This document shows positions 25,350 through 34,438 of a DNA stretch of 64,000 nucleotides, in pieces (within the stretch, counting starts at the first letter, position 1; each line of letters opens with the position of its first letter). The stretch comes from Balneolaceae bacterium UBA7797 (GTDB lineage Bacteria > Bacteroidota > Rhodothermia > Balneolales > Balneolaceae). The notes beneath the pieces are model-generated. The model did no database searches. It was not told the origin of the DNA and worked only from the letters and a program-made list of their open reading frames with translations. The stretch covers positions 1 to 64,000 of the forward strand of contig DLCN01000031.1 in assembly GCA_002480645.1 (NCBI GenBank). The letters are read 5' to 3'. The translations under genes were made by a program, and so were the position numbers.

Positions 25350-28103
25350 ATGGCAAAAAAACTTCTTTTTCTACTGGATGGTATGGCATTGGCATACCGG
25401 GCTCATTTCGCGTTTATAAAGTCTAATTTAAAAAACAGTGAGGGTATCGCGACCGGTCCGATTCTTGGCTTTGCAAATACCATTGAGAAAATGCTGGAAG
25501 AGGAAAAGCCGACACATATAGCCGTTGCCTGGGATACTCATGCTCCCACATTTCGCCATGAGGCGGATGATGATTACAAGGCGCAGCGACCGCCACAACC
25601 AGATGAATTGAGAACCGGAATTCCATTGATCAAGGAAATGCTGAAAGCCTGGGGTATTCACAATATCGAACAGGATGGATACGAAGCGGATGATATCATT
25701 GGGACCATTGCCTCCGGAGCTAATGCCGACGATGTTGACGTTTGGATGGTAACTCCTGATAAGGATTTTATGCAGTTGGTGCACGATCATATCAAAATGA
25801 TGAAGCCAAATAACAAAGACGGTGGATTTGATATTATCGACCGGGAAGGAGTGAAAGAATATTTCGGGGTATATCCGGAAAAAGTGATCGATGTACTGGC
25901 CATACTAGGTGATACAGCAGATAACATTCCGGGAGTTCCGGGAATTGGTAAAAAAGGAGCTCCTAAACTGATCGAACAATTTGGCTCGCTGGAAGAAGCA
26001 CTTGATCAGGCTGAAACTATATCAGCAAAACGTCAGCGTGAAGGCTTACTGGAAAACAAAGAACAGGCCTTACATGCCAAATTTATGGTAACCATCAAGA
26101 CGGATGTGCCAAATACGGTGGACTGGGAAGAACTTGAGTGGAGCGGCCCGGATCTAAAGGAATTGGGGCTGTTCTTTAAGAAAATGGAATTCCGGACGCT
26201 TACTAAAAAATATCTGGGAGCAGAAGGTCCGGTTGCAGAGAAGGCGGGCGATCAGGTGGATATGTTCGGAAGTGTAGAAGAGCCGGAAGCGTTGCAACAA
26301 TTGGATGAAGAGAATAATGCCTATGAGTTGGTCACTTCCACCGAGCGGGTAAAGGAAATAGTGGAAGAACTGAATGAAGCCAGTGTTATATGTTTTGATA
26401 CGGAAACAGATTCTCCCGATCCGGTATCGGCTGGATTGGTTGGGCTATCATTTTCAATAAAGCCCGGTACCGGTTGTTATATCCCGGTAAATGTGGAGGG
26501 CGGACTGGAGCAGGATGAAGTTCTTGAATTGATAAAGCCTGTTTTTGAAAACGAAGACTCCATCAAAGTTGCACATAATTACAAATTCGATTATACCATG
26601 CTATTCAGGCATGGAGTAAAGATCAAAGGAAAGCCTTTTGATACGATGATCGCTGCGTATCTGCTGGATGCGGGACAAAAGATCAAAATGGATGAACTGG
26701 CAAAAAAATATCTGAACTACGAGCCGGTCCCAATTGAGGCACTCATCGGCAAAGGAAAGAATCAGAAGTCGATGGCTGATCTGACGCCCGAAGAGGTGTA
26801 TTTATATGCTTGTGAAGATGCTGATGTGACTCTGCAGCTGTTTGAGGTATTTCATAAAAAAATGGAAGAAGACGAACTGGAAGATATCGCCAATACCGTT
26901 GATTTTCCACTGATGGAAGTTCTGGGGGATATCGAATTTCAGGGGGTGAAACTGGACGTAGCCATGTTAGAAGAATTCTCCAGAGATCTGGATCAGGATA
27001 TCAAGGAGTTAGAGAAAGAGATCTATGAGAAGGCGGGTGAGGAATTCAACATCAATTCTCCGGCACAATTGGGGGATATTCTGTTCGATAAACTTGGACT
27101 TCCTGCCGGTAAAAAGACCAAGACCGGTAAGTACTCCACGAATGAATCGGTATTGACGAAACTGGCTGTGAAGTATGAGATCCCTAGTCTGATCCTGGAT
27201 TATCGTCAGCTGGCAAAACTTAAATCCACGTATGTGGATGCATTACCTTCGATGGTAAATCCGGACACCGGTCGCATTCATACCGATTTCAATCAAAGTG
27301 TGGCTGCAACAGGGCGTTTGGCGTCCTCTAATCCGAACCTGCAGAACATCCCGATACGTACGGCCCGTGGCAGAGAGATCAGAAAGGCATTTATTGCGGA
27401 AGATGGGTTTAAAATAATGTCAGCGGATTATTCGCAGGTAGAATTGCGGGTAATTGCACATATTGCTAAAGATGAAGCCATGATCGAAGCCTTTAAAAAT
27501 GATGAAGATATTCATGCAAGAACGGCAAAAGAGATCTTTCATCTGGATTCGCTGGATGAAGTGACTCAGGATCACCGCCGAAAGGCCAAGGAGGTAAATT
27601 TCGGAATCCCTTACGGTCAAAGTGCGTATGGTCTGGCACAGAATCTTGGAATAGAGAATAACGAAGGTAAGGAAATGATCGATGAATACTTTAATCGGTT
27701 TCCTAACATTAAAAAGTATATCTCTGAGACCAAAGACTTTGCAAAAGAACACGGTTACGTGAAGACCTTACTTGGTCGCCGGCGCTACATTCCGGATATC
27801 AATTCAGGGAACTGGAATGTGCGTGGATTTGCGGAACGGGTTGCCATCAATATGCCGATTCAGGGAACCGCCGCAGATATTATTAAGCTGGCGATGATCA
27901 ATATTCATGACTGGCTGGAAAACAGCGACTACAAAAGCCGAATGTTGTTACAGGTGCATGATGAATTGATCTTTGAGATCCATGAAGACGAACTGGATGA
28001 GGTTCCTCCTAAAATTGAGGAACTGATGGAATCTGCGTTTGAAATGGATGTACCTTTGAAAGTGGAAGCCGGTATTGGTAAAAACTGGCTGGAGGCGCAT
28101 TAA
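25350..28103 (+). CDS. polA: DNA polymerase I
   Basis: A 917-residue family A polymerase with all three activities apparently intact. The 5'-3' exonuclease domain covers about 1-290 (LLDGMALAYRAHF, GYEADDIIGTIAS, GDTADNIPGVPGIGKKGA). The 3'-5' proofreading domain keeps its acidic residues (ICFDTETDS, VAHNYKFDYTML, YACEDADVTLQL). The polymerase has motif A SADYSQVELRVIAHIA, motif B RRKAKEVNFGIPYGQSAYGL and motif C LQVHDELIFE. It is a single gene, divergent from the phosphatase. Confidence 0.97.
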   Translation: MAKKLLFLLDGMALAYRAHFAFIKSNLKNSEGIATGPILGFANTIEKMLEEEKPTHIAVAWDTHAPTFRHEADDDYKAQRPPQPDELRTGIPLIKEMLKAWGIHNIEQDGYEADDIIGTIASGANADDVDVWMVTPDKDFMQLVHDHIKMMKPNNKDGGFDIIDREGVKEYFGVYPEKVIDVLAILGDTADNIPGVPGIGKKGAPKLIEQFGSLEEALDQAETISAKRQREGLLENKEQALHAKFMVTIKTDVPNTVDWEELEWSGPDLKELGLFFKKMEFRTLTKKYLGAEGPVAEKAGDQVDMFGSVEEPEALQQLDEENNAYELVTSTERVKEIVEELNEASVICFDTETDSPDPVSAGLVGLSFSIKPGTGCYIPVNVEGGLEQDEVLELIKPVFENEDSIKVAHNYKFDYTMLFRHGVKIKGKPFDTMIAAYLLDAGQKIKMDELAKKYLNYEPVPIEALIGKGKNQKSMADLTPEEVYLYACEDADVTLQLFEVFHKKMEEDELEDIANTVDFPLMEVLGDIEFQGVKLDVAMLEEFSRDLDQDIKELEKEIYEKAGEEFNINSPAQLGDILFDKLGLPAGKKTKTGKYSTNESVLTKLAVKYEIPSLILDYRQLAKLKSTYVDALPSMVNPDTGRIHTDFNQSVAATGRLASSNPNLQNIPIRTARGREIRKAFIAEDGFKIMSADYSQVELRVIAHIAKDEAMIEAFKNDEDIHARTAKEIFHLDSLDEVTQDHRRKAKEVNFGIPYGQSAYGLAQNLGIENNEGKEMIDEYFNRFPNIKKYISETKDFAKEHGYVKTLLGRRRYIPDINSGNWNVRGFAERVAINMPIQGTAADIIKLAMINIHDWLENSDYKSRMLLQVHDELIFEIHEDELDEVPPKIEELMESAFEMDVPLKVEAGIGKNWLEAH

Positions 28104-28125
28104 CCGTTACTTTGAGTCTGATTTG

Positions 28126-28144
28126 TCTCCCTCGGTGAGGGAGA
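28126..28144. other. Hairpin between polA and the DUF3788 gene
   Basis: TCTCCCTC, loop GGT, GAGGGAGA forms a perfect eight-bp stem 22 bases after polA. It lacks a T run, so it is a weak terminator candidate or a small dispersed palindrome. Confidence 0.45.
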
Positions 28145-28148
28145 TATT

Positions 28149-28568
28149 CTAATTCACCACCTTCAACAGAATCAACTTTTTAATATCGTCCATGTGCTCG
28201 GCATCAATGACTTCGAAGGTGAGGCCTTTGCCTTCGCCATATTTACGGGCCTCGCTGAGTTCCTTTTTAGATTTCTCGGATACATCACTCTCCATGATCG
28301 CTGTTTCGGCTTTGCCTCCAAAAATCAACCCAATGCTAAAGCAACCCTCATGTATGATGATGAAGAACAGATTTCGGCGTTTCAGAAAGGTTTTGAGGTT
28401 GTACCCATATTTTTGACCGTAGTATTTCCATTCTTCTTTGGTGACTCCCACATTTTCAGCAACAAAATTTCGTAGTTCTTGTAGTTGCTGAAATGAATCG
28501 CCAAGAACTTCTTGAATAAGTTCATCGGTTGGGACAGGATCTTTTTCGAGAAACACGTTGTCTTTCAT
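28149..28568 (-). CDS. DUF3788 family protein
   Basis: A 139-residue cytoplasmic protein resembling DUF3788: EEWKYYGQKYGYNLKTFLKR, FFIIIHEGCFSIGLIFGGKA and a C-terminal DIKKLILLKV. The family is small, single-domain and uncharacterised. It is the last of three minus-strand genes (phnA-like, pentapeptide, this one) and may share their transcript. Confidence 0.75.
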   Translation of the reverse strand: MKDNVFLEKDPVPTDELIQEVLGDSFQQLQELRNFVAENVGVTKEEWKYYGQKYGYNLKTFLKRRNLFFIIIHEGCFSIGLIFGGKAETAIMESDVSEKSKKELSEARKYGEGKGLTFEVIDAEHMDDIKKLILLKVVN

Positions 28569-28635
28569 AACAAAGAGCTAGTGATGATTTAGCTCATTGT
28601 AATTTCTTTGTATGAAGTTCCTGTAAAGGAGTTTT

Positions 28636-29208
28636 TCAGCCAACAACAATATTATACTTTTCCAGTAATCCGGGTAATCCTTGCATTGAAAATTGAGCTC
28701 CCCGGATTTGATTTCGTTCCGGATCGATAACGAAATTGAACGAGCTTCTTAAATCGGTGCGGAGCAGGGTAGTGGAGGAGAAGGTAGCTTTGGCGAAATC
28801 GCAATATTCGAAAGCGACTCCAGTTAAAACAGCCTGACTAAAATCCACATCCTGTAGCTGGCAGTCATCAAATGAGCAACGGGTTATATCCAAATTAAAG
28901 AAGGAGGCGAAGTTTAAATTGCAGCTTTTAAATGTAGCAGAGAATCCAAATTTGGTGCAATGATTGAATTGAAGTCCTACCATTTTGCAATTGCTGAATT
29001 CCGAGTTTCGGATGGAAAGTCCTGCGAGATTCGCATTTGAAAGATCACAATCCACAAATTCACAATCGATGAGATTACATTCGGCGAGATTAGCGTTGGC
29101 AAATCGGCAATTCATAAAACGGCATTTTTCGTAATCTCCCGTTTCAAAAGGTTCGATGGTAAAATCAGTGCCGTTAAACGTTTCTTCAGCGTAATACGCA
29201 TTGTTCAT
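28636..29208 (-). CDS. Pentapeptide repeat protein (Qnr/McbG-like)
   Basis: A 190-residue right-handed quadrilateral beta-helix built of A(D/N)LxX-type pentapeptides, for example CRFMNCRFANANLAECNLID and CSFDDCQLQDVDFSQAVLTG. A break of about ten residues near the middle (HCTKFGFSATFK) and the overall length resemble the McbG/Qnr group, members of which can mimic DNA and protect gyrase. That role is a family-level possibility only. It begins 17 bases after the phnA-like gene. Confidence 0.85.
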   Translation of the reverse strand: MNNAYYAEETFNGTDFTIEPFETGDYEKCRFMNCRFANANLAECNLIDCEFVDCDLSNANLAGLSIRNSEFSNCKMVGLQFNHCTKFGFSATFKSCNLNFASFFNLDITRCSFDDCQLQDVDFSQAVLTGVAFEYCDFAKATFSSTTLLRTDLRSSFNFVIDPERNQIRGAQFSMQGLPGLLEKYNIVVG

Positions 29209-29225
29209 AATCTTACCGTAGACCT

Positions 29226-29789
29226 TTAATTCGATTTCTTCACAAATTTCGTCAAAATTACGATCTGTTGACCTTCTACCCGTCCTTCGATGTGTTCAGG
29301 ATTGTCATGAACCAGTGAAATTCTGCGAACAGCGGTCCCGCGTTTTGCGGTGAATCCGGCGCCCTTTACGTTCAGATCTTTGATCAGAACCACGGTATCT
29401 CCGGCTTTCAGAACGGATCCATTGCTGTCTACATGTTTTATCTCATCTGAGGAACCACCCAAACCCGCTTTCGCCCAGGCCAGTGTTTCTTCATCCATAT
29501 ACATCATGTCGAGTAATTCGACCGGCCAGCCTTCGCTTCGAAGTTGATTCAGCATTCTCCATGCTACAACCTGAACAGCCGGAACCGGGCTCCACATGCT
29601 GTCGTTGAGACATCGCCAATGATTGGGATCAACTTCTTCGGGATTGTTTAGTTGATGATCACAGGTCTGGCATACCAGAATGGCTTCATCTTCTTTTGGT
29701 TCGACATCATACTTCACAAGACCATCAGTAGCGCCACATAATTCGCAGGTTGATCCGCTTCGTTCTCTTAATTCTGCTTCGTTCATCAT
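29226..29789 (-). CDS. PhnA domain protein
   Basis: A 187-residue protein with an N-terminal PhnA zinc ribbon (RERSGSTCELCGATDGLVKY, then VCQTCDHQL) and a C-terminal PhnA domain (SNGSVLKAGDTVVLIKDLNV, then KRGTAVRRISLV). The middle resembles the longer PhnA form found in several bacteria. Despite the name, a role in phosphonate use is not established. I chose the ATG at 29789 (MMNEAELRERSG); a longer frame to 29834 adds an unlikely N-terminus. It is divergent from the oxidoreductase gene. Confidence 0.85.
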   Translation of the reverse strand: MMNEAELRERSGSTCELCGATDGLVKYDVEPKEDEAILVCQTCDHQLNNPEEVDPNHWRCLNDSMWSPVPAVQVVAWRMLNQLRSEGWPVELLDMMYMDEETLAWAKAGLGGSSDEIKHVDSNGSVLKAGDTVVLIKDLNVKGAGFTAKRGTAVRRISLVHDNPEHIEGRVEGQQIVILTKFVKKSN

Positions 29790-29904
29790 CAACAAAAATA
29801 TTCTCGGTTTACAAGTAGGCGGGGAAGGTAGCATGTTTAAATTAAAGAATGCAGAAAACTTTACGGGTTTGGAATGTCAAAAGGTCAGCAAGTGTTAGGC
29901 GGGC

Positions 29905-31392
29905 ATGACTATAGATCAAGAATACGACGCTGTAATAATTGGCTCAGGGATGGGGGGAATGAGTACCGCAGCCTTATTGGCCAACGATGGGTATAACGTA
30001 CTGATATTGGAGCAGGCTTTACATCCCGGGGGATGTAGTTCATCGTATCCAAGGAAAGGATATGTATTTGAATCCGGGGCAACCACACTCATCGGTTTTG
30101 ATGAAAATCAGCCTTTGAAATGGCTGGAAAATAAGACAGGGATTCACATCCCAAGAGAAGAATTATCTCCTTCAATGAAAGTCCGGATGGGAGAGGACAC
30201 GATTACGAGATATAAAGATAAGAACGAATGGATCCGGGAAGCCGGACGGGTATTTGGAGAGGAAAAGGCTCAAAAAAAGTTTTGGGATCTGGCGTTAAGG
30301 ATCAGTGATGTTGTTTGGAAAGTCTCTTTGCGTAATCCATTCTTTCCTCCTCAGAGTATATCTGAATGGCTGGGATTAGCTTCCCGGAATAACCCGTTCG
30401 ATGTTTGGGTGCTTAGGTATGCTTTGAGTTCGGTGATGGATGTTGCCGAAGCTTGTGGAATCACTAATCATAATTTCTATCAGTTTCTTGATGAACAATT
30501 GATGATCACCGCTCAGGCCAAATCCAAGGATACTCCATTCCTGTTTGGGGCGGCCGGTATAACTTATACAAATTACAGTAACTACTATGTGCCCGGTGGT
30601 TTGATCACCATGATAAACACCATTAAAGAGTTTATTGAAAACAAGAAGGGAAGACTACAGACCAAAGAAGGAGTTACTGAGATCCGTTTTGAAAACAATC
30701 ACTACCTTTTGAAAACCTCCAAAGATAAGACCTATAAAACACCGTTGGTCATCTCCAATATCCCACTCTGGAATATGCCGGATCTGACGGAGGGAGAAAT
30801 GAAAGCTTATTTCAAAAAAGAAGCTGAAAAGTATGACAAGGCCTGGGGAGCACTCACCATGGGGATTGCAACCACAGATACCTATCCGGAAGATCTGGGA
30901 ATCCATCATCAGATACATTTAGAAAATGGAGTTACGGTACCATATAGTAGTTCAGAGTCCATCTTTGTATCCATGTCAAAAAAAGGAGATCACAACCGGG
31001 CACCAGAGGGATACAGAACACTGAATGTTTCCTGTCATGCTGATCCGGATACATGGTTTAACATGAATGAGGCGTATGACGAGAACAAAAAAGAAGTTCA
31101 TGAGTTTATGTTGGATGTGTTACGCAAACAATTACCCGGATTTGAATCGGCAGAGATTCAGGTAGCCGATACCGCAACACCTGTTAGCTGGGAGAGTTGG
31201 GTATCACGCAAAAAGGGCAGAGTAGGGGGAATACCACAAAGTATGGCACGAAGCTTGCTCGACTGGACTTCAAATAAGACTCCGTTTAAAGGTTTTTATC
31301 TTGTTGGCGATACCACTTATCCGGGGCAGGGAATTCCCGGCGTAACATTAAGCGGGATCAACGTATATTCCCGCATCAAAAAATTTCATTAA
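29905..31392 (+). CDS. FAD-dependent oxidoreductase (CrtI/CrtISO/retinol saturase-like)
   Basis: A 495-residue flavoprotein of the phytoene desaturase superfamily. The N-terminal dinucleotide motif is VIIGSGMGGMSTAALLANDG with LILEQALHPGGCSSSYPRKG, and the C-terminal FAD segment is FYLVGDTTYPGQGIPGVTLS. The overall pattern is closer to carotenoid isomerase and retinol saturase than to CrtI. Carotenoid isomerisation is plausible for a pigmented marine bacterium, but no other carotenoid gene lies here. Followed after 14 bases by a rhomboid gene. Confidence 0.82.
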   Translation: MTIDQEYDAVIIGSGMGGMSTAALLANDGYNVLILEQALHPGGCSSSYPRKGYVFESGATTLIGFDENQPLKWLENKTGIHIPREELSPSMKVRMGEDTITRYKDKNEWIREAGRVFGEEKAQKKFWDLALRISDVVWKVSLRNPFFPPQSISEWLGLASRNNPFDVWVLRYALSSVMDVAEACGITNHNFYQFLDEQLMITAQAKSKDTPFLFGAAGITYTNYSNYYVPGGLITMINTIKEFIENKKGRLQTKEGVTEIRFENNHYLLKTSKDKTYKTPLVISNIPLWNMPDLTEGEMKAYFKKEAEKYDKAWGALTMGIATTDTYPEDLGIHHQIHLENGVTVPYSSSESIFVSMSKKGDHNRAPEGYRTLNVSCHADPDTWFNMNEAYDENKKEVHEFMLDVLRKQLPGFESAEIQVADTATPVSWESWVSRKKGRVGGIPQSMARSLLDWTSNKTPFKGFYLVGDTTYPGQGIPGVTLSGINVYSRIKKFH

Positions 31393-31406
31393 GACTTTTA
31401 TTTCTT

Positions 31407-32027
31407 TTGGATCAGTTTCAACCAAATACACGATTTTCAATATTTCCACCGGGTATTAAATACCTGTTGATCTGGAATGCCATATTCTTTTTAGCAACGA
31501 TAAATGTATTTGTCGGAGGCTATACTCCCCTTGGTAAATTTTTATCTGATTACATTGTACTGCAGCCTTTCGGGCATGGGTTTATGCCATGGCAACTGGT
31601 AACGTATATGTTCTTACATGCCAGTTTCGGACATATTTTCTTCAATTTACTGGCACTTTGGATATTTGGTCAAGCCATCGAAAATCTATGGGGAACCAGA
31701 AGGTTTCTGGTCTATTATTTTCTAACAGGGATCGGAGCCGGATTATTCCATCTGGTGTTGAACAGTAACCCGGTGATCGGAGCGTCAGGTGCAGTTTATG
31801 GTATTCTGTTAGCTTTCGGTATGATGTTTCCTAACCGGTATATCGTTATGCTGTTCCCCCCGATACCTATGAAAGCCAAATATTTTGTCGCCATGTTTGG
31901 CGCTCTGGAATTATTGAATGGCATGGGGCAAACAAATTCAGGTATAGCCCACTTTGCTCACCTGGGAGGATTGGTTGTAGGATTTATCCTGATTAAATTA
32001 TGGAAGATCAAACGTCCGGGATTATAA
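31407..32027 (+). CDS. Rhomboid family intramembrane serine protease 1
   Basis: A 206-residue, six-helix rhomboid. The nucleophile is in PVIGASGAVYGILLAFGMMF, the catalytic His in GIAHFAHLGGLVVGF, and the HASFGHIFFNLLALWIFG segment carries the conserved His/Asn of the oxyanion region. The frame starts at a TTG (31407); no ATG precedes the first membrane helix, so TTG is the best start. It stands directly ahead of a second, different rhomboid. Confidence 0.9.
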   Translation: MDQFQPNTRFSIFPPGIKYLLIWNAIFFLATINVFVGGYTPLGKFLSDYIVLQPFGHGFMPWQLVTYMFLHASFGHIFFNLLALWIFGQAIENLWGTRRFLVYYFLTGIGAGLFHLVLNSNPVIGASGAVYGILLAFGMMFPNRYIVMLFPPIPMKAKYFVAMFGALELLNGMGQTNSGIAHFAHLGGLVVGFILIKLWKIKRPGL

Positions 32028-32068
32028 TAGGTCACGAGATAGAATGTTGTTGAGAAAACAGATCAGAT

Positions 32069-32923
32069 ATGGCATACGATTCATTTGGTAACAGTTTAAA
32101 AAGAGGATACAAGGCCATGCCGGTGGCTATCAGGACCATCATTACCCTTAATGTGGTGATGTATGTTCTACAGGTACTGGCCGCTACGTTAAACATAAAC
32201 TTATCCAATTATCTGGCATTAGACCGTGATCTGCTGATCACCATTACCCAACCGTGGAGAATCATTACTTACATGTTCCTTCATTCTTTGGGGAGTCCGT
32301 TTCATCTCATATTCAATATGTTATGGTTATGGTGGATGGGGCGACCTGTTGAAGAAACGATCGGTCCACGCAGCTTTTTAACCGTGTATTTCGGTGCGGG
32401 CCTTCTCGGTGCATTTATTGATGTGATCCTTACATTCACTTCCAATAGTTTACCGGTTATTGGAGCCTCGGGAGCTGTTTATGGTGTCATGGTTGCTTTT
32501 GCCATGTTATTTCCCAGAACTCCCATTATGCTCATTTTGCTTCCACCGATCGAAGCCAGATATGTAGTTGCCGGTCTGATCGCAATTGATGTGATCTTCC
32601 TGAACGCCGGAGGTGGTATAGCAAGAATGGTTCACCTTGGTGGTGCATTAGGTGGTTATCTGTTGATGAGAGCCAGAGCTAATGGTATGGACCTTTCCTA
32701 CATCCCCAGATTCTTTGAGTACCTGATGGGGAAAATGAAACCCTCTCAAAAGCCAAAGAAAAGCAGGAATAAAAATATGAGCATTGTGAGTGATGCAGAG
32801 ATCATAGAAGAAGTAGATCAGACAGAACTCGATGAGATCCTGGAAAAAATATCCAAGCAAGGGTACGACGCACTCACGAAAGAAGAAAAAAGAAAATTGT
32901 TCGAATTAAGTAATAAGAAGTAG
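32069..32923 (+). CDS. Rhomboid family protease 2 with DUF6576-like tail
   Basis: A 284-residue rhomboid. It has HSLGSPFHLIFNMLWLWWMG, the nucleophile in PVIGASGAVYGVMVAFAMLF and the His in GIARMVHLGGALGGYL. After the last helix comes a basic linker (KPSQKPKKSRNKN) and an acidic C-terminal module, ELDEILEKISKQGYDALTKE, of the DUF6576 type that occurs on rhomboids in this bacterial group. It probably forms a transcript with the first rhomboid (41 bases) and ispG (12 bases). Confidence 0.9.
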   Translation: MAYDSFGNSLKRGYKAMPVAIRTIITLNVVMYVLQVLAATLNINLSNYLALDRDLLITITQPWRIITYMFLHSLGSPFHLIFNMLWLWWMGRPVEETIGPRSFLTVYFGAGLLGAFIDVILTFTSNSLPVIGASGAVYGVMVAFAMLFPRTPIMLILLPPIEARYVVAGLIAIDVIFLNAGGGIARMVHLGGALGGYLLMRARANGMDLSYIPRFFEYLMGKMKPSQKPKKSRNKNMSIVSDAEIIEEVDQTELDEILEKISKQGYDALTKEEKRKLFELSNKK

Positions 32924-32935
32924 GGCATTAAGTAT

Positions 32936-34153
32936 ATGAGATCCATTCAGCGAAGAGATTCTAAAAAAGTTATGGTGGGGGATGTGCAGGTTGGTGGTGG
33001 TGCCCCCATTGTTGTTCAGAGCATGACAAACACCGATACTGCTGATATTGACGAAACCGTAGATCAGATCGATCATCTCAATCAGGCCGGTTCAGAGTTG
33101 GTGCGCATAACCGTTAATAATGATGATGCCGCGAAAGCAGTGCCTTACATCAAAGAAAAACTGATCAATCGTGGAGTCACCGTTCCTATAATCGGAGATT
33201 TTCATTACAACGGTCACGTTTTACTTACCAAATATCCGGAGATGGCCGAATCATTGGCTAAGTTCAGGATCAATCCCGGCAATACCGGAACAAAAACACG
33301 GGATAAGAATTTTGCGACGATCGTAGAGCAGGCGATCAGATATGACAAACCTGTTCGGATCGGGGTAAACTGGGGCTCACTGGATCAACAATTACTGGCT
33401 CAGAAAATGGATGCGAATAATTCGCTGTCGGTACCTAAATCGGCCAAAGAGGTAATGCTGGATACCATGATCGAGAGTGCTAAACGCTCTTCAGAGCTGG
33501 CTCAGGATGTGGGGTTAGCAGAAGATAAGATCATTGTAAGTTGTAAGATGTCGGGAGTACAGGACGTGATAGAAGTTTACACCCGACTTGCAGATGTTAT
33601 TCCTCATCCCCTGCATGTTGGATTAACCGAAGCCGGAATGGGAATGAAAGGAATGGTAGCCAGTTCTGCCGCGCTTTCTGTAATATTACAGCGTGGGATT
33701 GGTGATACAATCCGGGTCTCACTTACTCCTCAACCCGGCGCAGATCGTGCTCTGGAAGTACAGGTAGCTCAACAGATATTGCAATCTTTGGGAATCAGGA
33801 GTTTTATACCACAAGTTACCTCTTGCCCCGGTTGCGGAAGAACAAAGAGTACCTATTTCCAGGAGCTTGCCGAAGAAATTGAAGAATATATCAAGGAATC
33901 GATGCCGGTTTGGAGAGAAGTATATCCTGGGGTAGAGGAATTAGATGTAGCTGTAATGGGCTGTATCGTGAATGGTCCGGGCGAATCCAAAGCGGCTAAT
34001 ATCGGAATTTCGCTACCCGGAACATTTGAAGAACCCAAAGCCCCCGTTTACATAGATGGAGAACACGCAACGACTTTAAAGGGAGATAATATCAGTAACG
34101 AGTTCAGGAAAATTCTGCATACCTACATTGAAAAAAACTATGGCTCAAAATGA
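32936..34153 (+). CDS. ispG: 4-hydroxy-3-methylbut-2-enyl diphosphate synthase (IspG/GcpE)
   Basis: A 405-residue iron-sulfur enzyme of the MEP isoprenoid pathway. The TIM-barrel part opens GGGAPIVVQSMTNTDTADID. The 4Fe-4S ligands are the cysteines in TSCPGCGRTKSTYFQELA and AVMGCIVNGPGESKAANIGI. It is the classical two-domain length; the central extra domain that makes the Bacteroidia and plant proteins over 600 residues is absent. It closes a three- or four-gene run and is followed by a perfect terminator. Confidence 0.96.
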   Translation: MRSIQRRDSKKVMVGDVQVGGGAPIVVQSMTNTDTADIDETVDQIDHLNQAGSELVRITVNNDDAAKAVPYIKEKLINRGVTVPIIGDFHYNGHVLLTKYPEMAESLAKFRINPGNTGTKTRDKNFATIVEQAIRYDKPVRIGVNWGSLDQQLLAQKMDANNSLSVPKSAKEVMLDTMIESAKRSSELAQDVGLAEDKIIVSCKMSGVQDVIEVYTRLADVIPHPLHVGLTEAGMGMKGMVASSAALSVILQRGIGDTIRVSLTPQPGADRALEVQVAQQILQSLGIRSFIPQVTSCPGCGRTKSTYFQELAEEIEEYIKESMPVWREVYPGVEELDVAVMGCIVNGPGESKAANIGISLPGTFEEPKAPVYIDGEHATTLKGDNISNEFRKILHTYIEKNYGSK

Positions 34154-34240
34154 GCAGACAAAACTTGCGCACACAACCATAATGTAAATGTAAAATGTAA
34201 CCCCTTACATTCATAATTTTCGAAAACGAATGGATTAATT

Positions 34241-34275
34241 AAAAAAGGCGATTAGATGTTCTAATCGCCTTTTTT
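34241..34275 (+). terminator. Strong Rho-independent terminator after ispG
   Basis: AAAAAAGGCGATTAG, loop ATGTT, CTAATCGCCTTTTTT: a perfect 15-bp stem ending in a T run. It separates ispG from the starch locus. Confidence 0.93.
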
Positions 34276-34384
34276 ATTGCAGGAACAATGATTAGTAATA
34301 AAATAAAGCTAAAACATTGTTAATAAACAGAAAATAAATTCTAATATCGGGGTTAAATTTTTTTAGAAAATTGCACTAAAATGC

Positions 34385-34416
34385 TTGAAAAAATGTAAGC
34401 GCTTTCATTATTTTTA
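34385..34416 (+). promoter_or_regulatory. Predicted promoter of the starch-uptake operon
   Basis: TTG at 34385-34387 and TATTTTTA at 34409-34416 are 21 bases apart, close to the Bacteroidota TTG/TAnnTTTG pattern. A start site near 34423 would place the ATG at 34439 about 16 bases downstream and rule out the upstream ATG at 34385. Confidence 0.5.
34394..34407 (+). promoter_or_regulatory. LacI/cre-type operator
   Basis: TGTAAGCGCTTTCA is a near-palindrome with central CG and matches the known LacI/CcpA-family consensus TGWAANCGNTNWCA. It lies between the predicted -33 and -7 elements, ideal for repression. The LacI-family regulator at 47265 is the obvious candidate to bind it. Confidence 0.65.
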
Positions 34417-34438
34417 CATCGCGGAATTAAAAAAATAT

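Noticed and set aside
28126..28144. Hairpin after polA as a standard terminator
   Set aside because: Perfect stem but no T run on either side; kept only as a structural feature.
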